Shown in pieces: positions 46,188-55,718 of a stretch of DNA of 64,000 bases. The stretch is from Brachynemurus nebulosus (lineage: Eukaryota; Arthropoda; Insecta; Neuroptera; Myrmeleontidae). The stretch spans positions 18,020,725 through 18,084,724 of the forward strand of contig JAPWDM010000001.1 in NCBI GenBank assembly GCA_035578155.1. Reading direction: 5' to 3'. The notes beneath the pieces are model-generated. The model worked only from the letters and a program-made list of their open reading frames with translations. It did no database searches and had not been told where the DNA came from. The position numbers and the translations under genes are program-made. Within the stretch, counting starts at the first letter, position 1. Each line of letters opens with the position of its first letter.

Positions 46188-47861
46188 CAACACTACATAT
46201 AAGTAGTGATTTCATACACTTTCAATAATTGTTGCTGACTGTTTTTTTATTTTTCTTTAAATTTTTTGCTGTCATCAAGCGTGCAATATTTTCTATTATT
46301 CTTAAGTGTTTACTTATAGGGATTTTTATTTCCACTTTTAAAAATTTTATTTTATTATTTTATATTTACGTTGGAAACGATATAAACGAGATAAAAACAG
46401 TTAATCTAATTGTCGATTATTTATTGTTAAAGAAAAATCTAACATTTTTCATAATATTTTCTTATTTTAAATATTCAGTGTCAGCAGTGAACTTTCCTCC
46501 ATGTGGCAGACAGCCTTGCTTGTATGCTGTGACAACGCCATCTAACAACAAAAACATAGTCAACTGTATGAAATAATACATTTATGTATGAGGTAGAAAC
46601 GAAGATGATCGTTTGCAGAATGTTCAGTATATTTTCTACAATTTTGATTTATTATTCAAGGACTGCAATGTTTTGTCAATATTATGCAACTTTAAAATTG
46701 AAATTATGGCGACAGGAGTGCGGAGAAGTCTGAAATTTTGAATGAGTAATTGTTATTGTTGTGCTCTTCCACTGTTCCATAATTTGAAATGTTGCAATGT
46801 GTATTTTTACCTTGAAACGACCACTTATTAGCCATAGATTGGATTGGATAGCAAAAGATTCTGTTAAAGCTGTTTCCGCCTCTTTAGTTCTTATGAGAAG
46901 AGTAAGTATTTCTGATTTTCAAAGAATTCTTTAATTCTTTATCAAAGGTCATAAAATTTTTAAAACTGCTTTCTCTGACGCGATTTTCATTTGTTTAAAT
47001 TTGTACAAAGAAATTTTTATTCTCTAAGCTAGAAGTACTTTTCTAAGCCACAACTCCCTGACAATTGGGGTCTTAAAATTGAATCAAACCATGCACAATT
47101 AAACCTTAGTCCTATTTTCAAAATATTTAAAAAAAATAATGAAACTTTGATGAAAGAAAACATTTCTTGAGTCCACTAATAAAAAGAATTAGGTACGTTT
47201 TTCGTAGATTTTGACAAAGAATAACATTTAGAAACAGTGGTGTAAATACAATTTTTGTAACTTGTAAAGTGCCCTCTCCTTAAGAGTCCATTTTCCGCCA
47301 AAAATACAACTAATGAGCAAAAAAAAGAAGAAAAACAGGAATTTCTGAATTTCTTTACCTGTAGGTAATGGTAATATAGCCAAACAATTTTGAAATGAGA
47401 GGCCTTTCTTTGTTCGCGCAAGTGGACTGGGTAAAATAAATCAAATCACTGGCCTATAGTTCATAAGACACATGTATTTGACCGATATCGACCTTACCTT
47501 AAAAATGACTTGTTAGACTGATCCATTTTAAAATGCGTTTTTGTACATATTTTAGTTTATTTTCTGTCGTGTCTACTAATGAATACAGTCGGCGCCAAAA
47601 AAAAAAAAAAAAACTAACTAAAGCTTCTCTTTTCAGTTCCAAATATTTCCTTAAATTTTTCTTGTATTACTGATATATCTGATTCTGAATCATTCTGTAA
47701 CTATTGTACCATAAAATATATTCTAAGTTCAATAAGCAAACATAATATATTGCAGTGCCTCATCTCTCTGTTCCCATTTTCTCTCTTTTTTTGTTTGAAA
47801 CTTTTGTTTGTCTTTGTACTGTGTATTTTCAACTCACAAGTACAATATAATGTGAACAATA
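46188..47861. other. Intergenic sequence, no gene recognised
   Basis: A 115-codon frame at 46229-46576 begins with a hydrophobic, Phe/Ile-rich stretch typical of AT-rich DNA. It ends in SAVNFPPCGRQPCLY-like sequence that I do not recognise. A 16-bp A run lies near 47598. Confidence 0.4.
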
Positions 47862-48001
47862 TAAAGCCGGTTCTACACGATGCTACGAACGTTCCCTCCA
47901 ACGTTCGATCGAACGTTTGATGTAAGTAAGTTCGACAGTTGGTGCTGCGAATGCTTCTGCTACACGGTGAATCGAATGTTTGATTCAAATTATCCAATAC
48001 A

Positions 48002-48974
48002 TACCGTAAAACCGTCTAGACCCGGACAGGGGGTCTAGACCCGGACACTTTGCACCAATCTTCAAATTAAATAATTTCTAAATTAACATGTAACAATAAA
48101 CATTTGTTCTTGACGTCATTAGAGAGAGAAAAACATCCTCTAAACAGCTGTACCAATAAAAACTACGGATTTCAACATTTACTATCTCATTTTACAGGAT
48201 TACTATCCTACAGTTTTTCAAAGAAATAAAATGTGTGTCTAACTTAGACAATATGTATGTAATTTTCGTCATAATTGTTATATTGTTTTAGTTTTGACAC
48301 GTATGTATTCAGAATTTTATCGCGCATCATTTAATGATGTTTGAAGTTATATTCAATGTATAGGTATATAAAAAAATACATGCTATATATGTATATCCGT
48401 TTAGACCCGGACACTTCAGTTTATTGCTCTATGGCCACGATTCTCTGTTTTCTCTATGACGATGCCGATGTACTATAACTGTATCTATGGCTAAAATAAA
48501 TTATTATTATTATTATTATTATTATTCGCACCAGTTGTAACTCTCACTGTCCATACGTTAATATTCCCCCCAGAATTACGCGATTTATGCCTCCTTCTGG
48601 TGTCATATCGTATGTTTACTTTATAGAGAGGCATACTATGCATTGCCCCCTTTCCCTTCTCACAAAATATTTTGAAGTCTTTGACAGGTTCAAAAAGGTC
48701 TTAAACCCGACGGGAGAGGTTAGTTTGCATGTTATTACATTATTTAAGTAAGTGTCCGGATCAAGACGGATTTGGGGTGTAGACCTGGACACTTACTAAT
48801 TATTTTTTATTTTTTTATTTTTACTTATAATGAAACAAATGGGTCAGGGATATAACAAATAATATACACTCTTTCTAATGATAATACTTTTATTGGTAAT
48901 ATCTATGAAGGAAACATGTATAAACATAAAACTATACCAAAAAATGTAAAAAAGTGGCCGGGTCTAGACGGTAC
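48002..48974. mobile_element. Nested element with TAGACCCGGACACTT motifs
   Basis: TACCGTAAAACCGTCTAGAC at 48002 faces GTCTAGACGGTA near 48963-48973. The motif TCTAGACCCGGACA recurs at about 48015 and 48034, as TTAGACCCGGACACTT at 48402 and TAGACCTGGACACTT at 48781, and inverted at 48752 (AGTGTCCGGATC) and 48954 (GTGGCCGGGTCTAGAC). A (TTA)n tract lies inside. No target duplication is clear and no frame is credible. Confidence 0.6.
48501..48525. repeat. (TTA)n microsatellite
   Basis: About eight TTA units inside the nested element. Confidence 0.9.
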
Positions 48975-49323
48975 GATGAAAATAATTTGGTACGTTTGGT
49001 ACAAAGGGTACAAACGTTTATTCAGTGAACGAGGATGTTATCTGTGTGATGTTATCTCTAATGTTATACACTGATGTTATCTCTCTTATGAGCGAATCGT
49101 GTAGCCGTTGAATCGAACCAACGAACATAGTCCTTCAAACGTTGGAAGTATTCCTTTGACTCGGTGCAATAATACCGACATCGAACGGAACATTGCCAAA
49201 TGCAAACGTTCGACGCTCGACATTGGACGCTCGTAGATTCGAACAGCGGCCACATACGATGCCACGAACCATCAAACGTCCAATGTTGGAAGGGGTTCGT
49301 AGCATCGTGTAGAACCGGCTTAA

Positions 49324-50114
49324 GTTGAAGGTGTACTCTGCACTCATCATAATGTGTCTCACTCGTATGTGACTGACTCGTGTAGATCACTTGTCGTTTA
49401 CTGGGCGAACAAACTATGGGTATACATGAAATGATAAATGATATATTACTGTACATAGATAGATAGCACTGTTGTAGCTACTTCATTTTGTCACACATCA
49501 TTGTACCAAACTGACATCTAATGTTTGATCCATGCATTAATATCAAAATAAGAATCAAAATTAATCGATACTTTTATTGATAGGTAGTAATGTCTGCAAG
49601 GTATTGAAAGAAATATGTTTTAAATGTTGGCAAAGCTCGTTATAGTGATGTTGTGTCAATGGCCTATATACTATTTAGCATTTGGATTAAATTCGATTGT
49701 CTGCTGCAGTTTTGTTAGTGAAAATGCAGTGTAATGTTATTCATTGATGATAATGGATTATGGCGTAAATATTGATACGAATAATTATATTTCTGCATAG
49801 ATAAAAGAAAAAGATACGAAAATACTTCGTTGTAATATACAAATTTTAATTTCGATAAACTTTAAAGAACTTTTTTCCTGATATTAATAAATGTGAACAC
49901 TTTTCACAAAAATAAAAATTAAAAGTGGTTCACACCATTAACTTGGTGATATCCAGGGTGTTCCTTTTGTTGCCAGCATGGGCTTCTCCTAAATAAGAAG
50001 TTACAATTTTGTTTAAATTAGATGAATTAAGCAGGAGCACTAGATACGTCGATTGCTATCTCCAAACTTCTCATATTCCATGCAGTTCTTGTTTCTGCCA
50101 ATAATTTCTTTGTC
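49324..50114. other. Intergenic sequence, no gene recognised
   Basis: AT-rich. No domain, RNA or repeat was recognised. Confidence 0.45.
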
Positions 50115-50512
50115 CGTGTTCACACCGACTGTTAAATGGTTAGTGTTAAGTGATTAGTAGCACAGACTATACTATACAAATGCACAATAATTTATTGCAG
50201 GCTATTTATCTTGGCAGGCGAGAGGGTAGGAAAGGTGCGGTAATTGCCCGTGGGCTTGGATCTAAAAAAGGGGGCTCGCATCTCCGATCAGGGGCCTGGA
50301 GAAAGTGAGACGACGGTTTTTTTTTGTTCGTTAATTGTATTTTTGGGGGGAAATGTTTAAAAGTTGTCCCCGGGGGTCCGTTCGTCATATGTATGTTTTC
50401 CCTGCTCCACTTATGCGTTCTACTTATTAATAATGTGTTCTGCTTATTACCAAAGTATTCTACTTGTGACTAGCCACTTAACACTAAACACTTAACAGTT
50501 GGTCTGAACACG
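50115..50512. mobile_element. 398-bp element with ~45-bp inverted ends
   Basis: CGTGTTCACACCGACTGTTA at 50115 faces TTAACAGTTGGTCTGAACAC near 50511. The pairing continues inward through TTAGTGTTAAGTG to about 45 bp with several mismatches. Between the ends lies a GC-rich insert-like patch (50210-50390, with runs such as GGGGGG and CCCCGGGGG) that differs sharply from its surroundings. No duplication was identified. Confidence 0.6.
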
Positions 50513-50623
50513 ATACTTATTACGGTAGGTGCAATGGTATTTTTATCTGCACATTTTTACAGTTAAATAAAATGTATAAATTTGTAGATATAAGGAGAAA
50601 TATACATGCCACAGTATATTAAG

Positions 50624-51367
50624 TAAGGATGTTATGTATATTAGGCCGGGGATACACGTTCCGGTATACTTGCGCAGGTAAACTGCACAGGTTTACCTGT
50701 ACAGACAACGAGCTCACACACGTTACGGTATACCGGAGACGTATACCTGTACAGGTAAACTGTACAGATTTTACCCATCATAGTGAAAGCGTATAAACAA
50801 CTGAAATCAAACCTGTACAGGTGTTGTTTGACTCACATACCACGCTGCGCAGGTAGAAAATACTGATTTTCAATTCTTCCTGCACGTCTGGTCACCTGTC
50901 CAGTTTCACTAGCATATATACGCTCAGGTTTATCTGTGCAGTTTACGTGTACAGGTATACCTCTCCGGTTTACAATAACGTGTATGCCGAGCCTTAAGCT
51001 TCGGATACGGATACAGATATGAATATTTAAAAACATTTTTTCCGGCTTCGGTTCCGGTTACGGATATGTAAAAATATCGGATGATGTTTTGGATACGGAT
51101 AATTGCTTTTAGTAAATTTTTTTTTAGTAAAAAGGGCGAAATTTTACTCCAAAAAGTGAACGTCCAACACGAATCAATGAAAATCTGTCAAAAGAAATAC
51201 ATCCAGCAAAAATTTGTTTCGATTTAAACTCAGTTTTCCAACAGTCTATTATTATCCGAAACAAATCCGAAATTTTTATTTTCGGATACGGTTTCGATTT
51301 TAGATATTTAATTATTTCGGATATCCGATAGTTTCGGTTACGGTTACGGATATCCATAACATCCCTA
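50624..51367. mobile_element. hAT MITE split by a Harbinger MITE
   Basis: The left end TAAGGATGTTATGTATA and the right end ATATCCATAACATCCCTA are inverted, and ATATTAAG flanks both sides exactly (50616-50623 and 51368-51375), an 8-bp hAT-type duplication. The right part (50997-51367) is made of GGATACGGATA/GGTTACGG-type degenerate motifs. The left 20 bp are separated from the rest by the 350-bp element at 50644-50993. Confidence 0.9.
50644..50993. mobile_element. 350-bp Harbinger-like MITE nested in the hAT MITE
   Basis: GGCCGGGGATACACGTT and AACGTGTATGCCGAGCC are inverted ends with three mismatches in 17. TTA flanks both sides (50641-50643 and 50994-50996), the classic Harbinger target. Inside, CCTGTACAG occurs repeatedly (near 50696, 50745, 50812 and, as TGTACAGG, 50948), with related ACTGTACAG and CTGCACAG variants. 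This dense subterminal motif could be a transposase-binding array. Confidence 0.88.
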
Positions 51368-51375
51368 ATATTAAG

Positions 51376-52402
51376 CATAACAAAGGACTAAAACTAACAG
51401 TTGTGTTATTTAGTCAGACTAGAATCCTCGACATATATAATTTATATGAATATGCCTTTAATATTGGCTAACGTACTTTTTTTTTACCTATGAACTGTCT
51501 GGTATATACAATCGTTTTATCAAAAACGTTTTTTGTATGATATCAGTAAATTGTGTTAATGTTAATAAACTGAGAATAGGAATCCTATGTAATGAGCCAA
51601 GAATAAATCACCACTGCACATCGTATTCTCATAGGCGCATTTATTCTTGTCAATAAATATAAATATACAGTACAAGCAAAAATAACTATTTTCAATCCGA
51701 TTAAAATAAAATATTCCAATTGCATTAATAAGAAAAAAACCCTTCTTGATTATTTCAATAATTTTTTTTTTTCATTTTTTTGTTCAGACAGATCGGATGT
51801 AATATAAAGCCAGCCTCGCTACGTCATTATGGAAAATTGATAATAAAAGAATTTTCTAATAAAAATAAAGTAAAATAATAAAAAAAAATCGAGAGAGATG
51901 TCGAAGCAATGTGGTTAGAAATTCATTTTAAACGAACCTTTGTTTCCTTTTTTATATTATTTTTCTTAAAAGGTTTTCCTTCATTAATTGAAAACGTACA
52001 TAGACTCTACATAAATGAATTCTTTTACGTCTAATCAATGTGCCTCAGTTCATTTTTTGTGTCATTTATACCAAGAGATACACCCGTCCCTCAATTTACG
52101 CCAGTATTTGTTTTACGCTGCAAATTTACCTCAATTTACGCAGAACTTTTTATACGCGAACTCATTTTACCCGGTCGGATATGTATCTACATACCTACAA
52201 TATATATTTTTCGATAAGTTCTAAAACTGACCTTTTATAGTCAGATTGTGAAATTTTTCTGTCTTAGGCCCGCACAAGACGTTGTCTTTGGCTACTGAGT
52301 CGTACTACGGAAGCAAACAGTGTGACTTTAGACGTTGAGAGGACGGCATTTTTACTACATTGTTTAAATTTATAATTTATATTTCTTAATTTTAACCTAG
52401 TA
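51376..52402. other. Intergenic sequence left of the psq ORF
   Basis: AT-rich. Overlapping frames at 52015-52240 have no known domain. The last 150 bp (52260-52402) are slightly GC-richer, as a transcribed leader might be. Confidence 0.4.
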
Positions 52403-52525
52403 ATGTCTAACAAACTTTTAGTCACACAAAAGAAGAGAAAATCGATATCTTTGGATATAAAAATGAAAATTTTGAACCTACTTGAAGAAGGAGAAAAATT
52501 TACAGCGATTACTAAGGTAACGTAA
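52403..52525 (+). CDS. Short psq/CENP-B-type helix-turn-helix start, pogo/Tigger-like
   Basis: An ATG at 52403 opens a 40-codon frame ending in TAA at 52525. Its product reads MSNKLLVTQKKRKSISLDIK and then MKILNLLEEGEKFTAITK. This matches the opening of the N-terminal psq/CENP-B DNA-binding domain of Tigger, jerky and other pogo-derived proteins: a basic start, then KRKSxSLxxKxxILxxLExGEK. The family domain would normally continue through IAxxFGVxxSTV and a second helix-turn-helix. Here the match stops after AITK, exactly where AAG|GTAACG could be a splice donor (GT at 52517). Either this is exon 1 of a gene or element whose next exon I cannot find, or it is a truncated relic. No following exon was recognised in the next 2 kb. 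Confidence 0.5.
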   Translation: MSNKLLVTQKKRKSISLDIKMKILNLLEEGEKFTAITKVT

Positions 52526-52906
52526 AAGCCCCTATACCGGAACCCTATTTTTAGGTGTGTAATTAAACTGGCTTATAAAAATTGACAATTAAACACCCAT
52601 TTTTTTTTCTTAATAAGCATGAAAGACAGTTTTCTTAATCCAATGAATATGTTTTTAATAAAAACATATTCCAAAATTTTTTATTTATTAATGTTTTTCT
52701 TTTACAAAATGTCGACATCTATATCCAAACAAAGGAATATTAATGACACTAGGAGTTGGGAACCGATATACAAACAGACGTGTATTATGAGTGACATAGA
52801 CTGACATCTAGACGTCAATGTAGGAAACATAGAATGGTTTAAATATCAAACGTAAATAAAGGATCAAAATACTTTATTCAATACAAATATAATAATACAA
52901 AAATTG

Positions 52907-52908
<2 letters not shown>
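52526..52908. other. Sequence after the psq ORF, no continuation seen
   Basis: No further psq, CENP-B HTH or DDE-domain motifs in any frame. A 61-codon frame at 52619 has no known domain. Confidence 0.4.

Positions 52909-52993
<85 letters not shown>
52909..52993. repeat. (TA)n microsatellite
   Basis: About 85 bp of TA that runs straight into the left end of the next MITE. Confidence 0.96.
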
Positions 52994-52995
<2 letters not shown>

Positions 52996-53447
52996 ATGTG
53001 AGGTTTTTGAGAGTTGCCATTTCTATTACAACCAAATTTTTATGATAGAAATGATACTGGAAAAGGTTCTTTTCTTGGATGTAATGGAAATGTAACCAAG
53101 AAAAACACTATCAGTTGAAGTAGCCTCAAGTACATATGCATATTTTTACCGCCTAACTAAAAAATTAAAGAAAAATTAAAAAATTAAACTTGAGTAAAAA
53201 AATATTTTTTGTTCATTTATGTTGTTAATTAATGCATTAGATCAGTTTTATCGAAAAATTAATATATAGTCTCATTTAAAAATCTATAAGTTTGTATCAT
53301 AGCTCGAAAATAATAAGAGCTATAAAGCTACTGACTATAGCAATCGGTTGCCCCCGTCGATATCTACAACTCTTATTTGAACAATTTTTCGATTAAATCA
53401 ACGGTTTGGCTGTAATAAAAATGGCAACTCTCGAAAAACTCACACTG
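52994..53447. mobile_element. 454-bp TA-flanked MITE
   Basis: The left end CCATGTGAGGTTTTTGAGAG and following TTGCCATTTCTATTACA face TGTAATAAAAATGGCAACTC and following CGAAAAACTCACACTG at the right, an inverted repeat of about 38 bp. TA lies on both sides; the left one belongs to the TA microsatellite. No transposase. Confidence 0.75.
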
Positions 53448-53449
53448 TA

Positions 53450-54340
53450 AATGTATTTCTTTAATTAAGTAAGCAAACATTAAATGCAAGGTGAATTTAA
53501 ATTGAAAAATAATCATTGTATTAATAATAATTTTTGTTATGAGAAGTTTCTTTCAGAAATAAGTTCTTTAATATATAAATGTCAAAACTGTTCCAGTATT
53601 GGATCGAGTTCCGGTATAGCGGCTTTTACTCTAAATGGAATAAATGAATCCACTGTCCGATTTTTATTGGCGTTAATCAAATCTCCTTGGAACGTATACA
53701 CGTGTAAATTGAGGGATTGGTGCAAGTAGTTGATATTTTCCGTAAAAATCTATCGAATTTCTCTTTTACCAAAGAAAAATAGAATATTGAAACACAAAAG
53801 AATTTTTTGAGAAAATATGAAGAGCTACTCAGACGAGTTTTCGAAAGTCAATTTTAATTTGAATTGTGACACAATTAATTGCAAAAGCTACACTCACTAC
53901 CTTTATACTGTATACCTACATACAATGAAGATTACTACACATTAAGTACGAACTTAGGGTGTAAACAGTAATTGAAATTTATACCATAGGCTCTATGTCT
54001 GTATCATGTACAAACGCATGTGTACGTACGAATACGTACGTGAACGAATTATTATTATTCATGGGGTGATGATAAATGCATGCTCACACATATTCACTAC
54101 GTCATTGTGTGAATAAAAACAGAAAAAAAAATGTGGGAAATACAATAATTTAATGTAGTATCTGTCTGTAACATATAGCTCAAGAGCCCGCCGTATGCAA
54201 AACCTATGTATAAGATGCATGAACGATTTTTTGTGAATAAGTAGTGCTACACCAGACCTAAAGAGACCCTCCTTTAGAATTGTCATATTTTGCCCGCATC
54301 ACTTCCGGTTATGGTTTTGCTACTGACTAAAATTTAATGT
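53450..54340. other. Intergenic sequence, no gene recognised
   Basis: Frames at 53484 and 54059 have no recognisable domain. Repeated CGTACG phrases near 54025 are short. Confidence 0.4.
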
Positions 54341-54347
54341 CACTTCC

Positions 54348-54520
54348 AGTTCATTTTCAAACTGTTTGAAAATGAACTGACGCGTCAGACGGTTCGAAAC
54401 AATATTGTCACAGTTTCAAAATAAAGGTGGTATTTTTGCGAAGTAAAATATTTGTTTATTATTTACAAATATGGAATACCATAGAGTTACGCTCAAATCT
54501 ATTAATATTAGTCTGATATT
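54348..54520. repeat. Palindromic repeat with GTTCATTTTCAAAC core, partial copy
   Basis: A near-perfect 31-bp palindrome (AGTTCATTTTCAAAC facing GTTTGAAAATGAACT) at 54348 is followed by GGTTCGAAACAATATTGTCA and GGTGGTATTTTTGCGAAGTA, matching the right arm of the 25.3-25.5 kb copy. The left arm is missing. CTGACGCGTCAG, absent from copy 1, sits beside the core. Confidence 0.75.
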
Positions 54521-54904
54521 TTTCAGACATCAAATTTCATGTGACGATTAGCACAATCCTGACAAAAACTTAAATAAAAGGGTTATGAAAAACAATTTTC
54601 CCGTACGTCTCTTGGCTACATTTTCTTTGCCTAGAAACTCAACTTACACTATCTCTAGTAAATATATAAATATGTATTACATTATCTACTCTATGGTAAG
54701 TATCCTTTCTTAGATTTGAACATTTTGCTTTCGAGACTGCTAAAGTAGTAGCTAAGCATTATGATCACTTTTGAAACATAAAAAATTTTTCCCCTCCAAA
54801 TTGAAAATTTTCACGCGCACTTTACGTTTTCGAGAGCTTCCTGCATAATTTTGGTTTTGTTTTTGTCTCTCGGTCTGTCTGTGTGTCCATAACTTCGATC
54901 ATTT

Positions 54905-55050
54905 CTGATCAAAATTTCTAGATGATCCTTTGCGAATTTCATCGTAATCGGAGTAATGCTAGACATGGTGCTACCGTGAGATCCCATTCGATATCTTATT
55001 TATAACTAGTCCCGTTTAGCTCAAATTTTGAAAGTATTTAAGGGTTGACC
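54905..55050 (+). repeat. Short repeat paired with 62145-62290
   Basis: TAGATGATCCTTTGCGAATT, CGGAGTAATGCTAGACATGG and ACTAGTCCCGTTTAGCTCA each have close counterparts, in order and orientation, at 62155-62265. No termini were identified. Confidence 0.6.
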
Positions 55051-55133
55051 AATATACATCACTACAGTCAGGATAATGGTAGTTGGTGCGTAATGGTGCG
55101 TGAGTATTTTTTTTGTGCGTAAAACATTTATTA

Positions 55134-55718
55134 TCTATACATATAATAAAACTGTAACGAGACCGTTCCTGTACGTGGAATATTTTTGAAAATTGTACTG
55201 GTACTGTAAATAGTTATCGATGTAGATATCAAAACAGCGATTTTTAAAATTTTTGTCTGTCTGTCTTTTTGTCTGTCTGCCTGGCTGTCCGTCTTTTTGT
55301 CTGTCTGTTCACACATTACGTAAAAACTACTGGACGGATTTGAATGAAATTCGGTATGATGATAACTTATTACCTGGGTCAACATCTAAGATACTTTTTA
55401 TTCCGGGAAAATGTCTCGTTCCCACGGGAAAATGGAAAAACTATTTTGAGCATGTACACACATTACGTAAATTAACATATTTCATAAATCTCATAACTAT
55501 AGTAACACAATGTAATGTAAATAAATTGAATATGGTAGTTTGGAAATTTTTTTAAATTCGAAATCAAAAAAATGTTGCTAATTGTGTACCGAAAAATACA
55601 ATAAATACACAATTGTCAATTTGGAGACAATTTAATGCATTTTGTGTTGCAAGAAACTACAAATTGGAAAAAGAAACTACTCAACGTTTCGCGTGAACAA
55701 CGTCACGGGTACGGCTAG
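55134..55718 (+). mobile_element. 585-bp non-autonomous Helitron
   Basis: It begins TCTATACATATAATAAAACT after an A (55133) and ends GGGTACGGCTAG before a T (55719), giving the 5'-TC...CTAG-3' form and A/T insertion site of Helitrons. GCGTGAACAACGTCACG just before the end can fold as the 3' hairpin. The interior has a GTCTGTCTGTC-type tract (55254-55310) followed by ACTACTGGACGGATTTGAAT, a phrase typical of short insect Helitrons. No Rep or helicase frame is present. Frames at 55131 (-) and 55253 (+) are readings of the GTCT tract. Confidence 0.88.

Larger units (their letters stand above)
47865..49320. mobile_element. 1456-bp Harbinger-like element (host of a nested insert)
   Basis: AGCCGGTTCTACACGATGCT opens the element and its complement closes it at 49320. 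The inverted ends continue perfectly to about 27 bp and then imperfectly (GAACGTT-rich). TAA flanks both sides (47862-47864 and 49321-49323), the TWA-type 3-bp duplication of PIF/Harbinger elements. The outer parts (47865 to about 48003, and 48976-49320) are rich in CAAACGTT/AACGTTCG motifs. The central ~0.97 kb is unrelated and probably nested. - strand frames at 49064 and 49135 run through the right end and encode no Harbinger nuclease or Myb domain. Confidence 0.85.

Noticed and set aside
46229..46576. 115-codon hydrophobic frame as a membrane protein
   Set aside because: Phe/Ile/Leu-rich content follows from T-rich DNA; no conserved motif, no homologous copy, no splice context.
49064..49456. 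130- and 75-codon - frames
   Set aside because: They run through the right arm of the Harbinger element and its flank; no Harbinger nuclease, Myb or other domain.
53484..53729. 81-codon Cys-containing frame as a small secreted or zinc-binding peptide
   Set aside because: No signal peptide, no regular Cys spacing and no homologous copy in the window.
55253..55555. 100-codon + frame beginning with Cys/Leu/Ser repeats
   Set aside because: Translation of the GTCTGTCT tract and body of the Helitron; no Rep or helicase motif.
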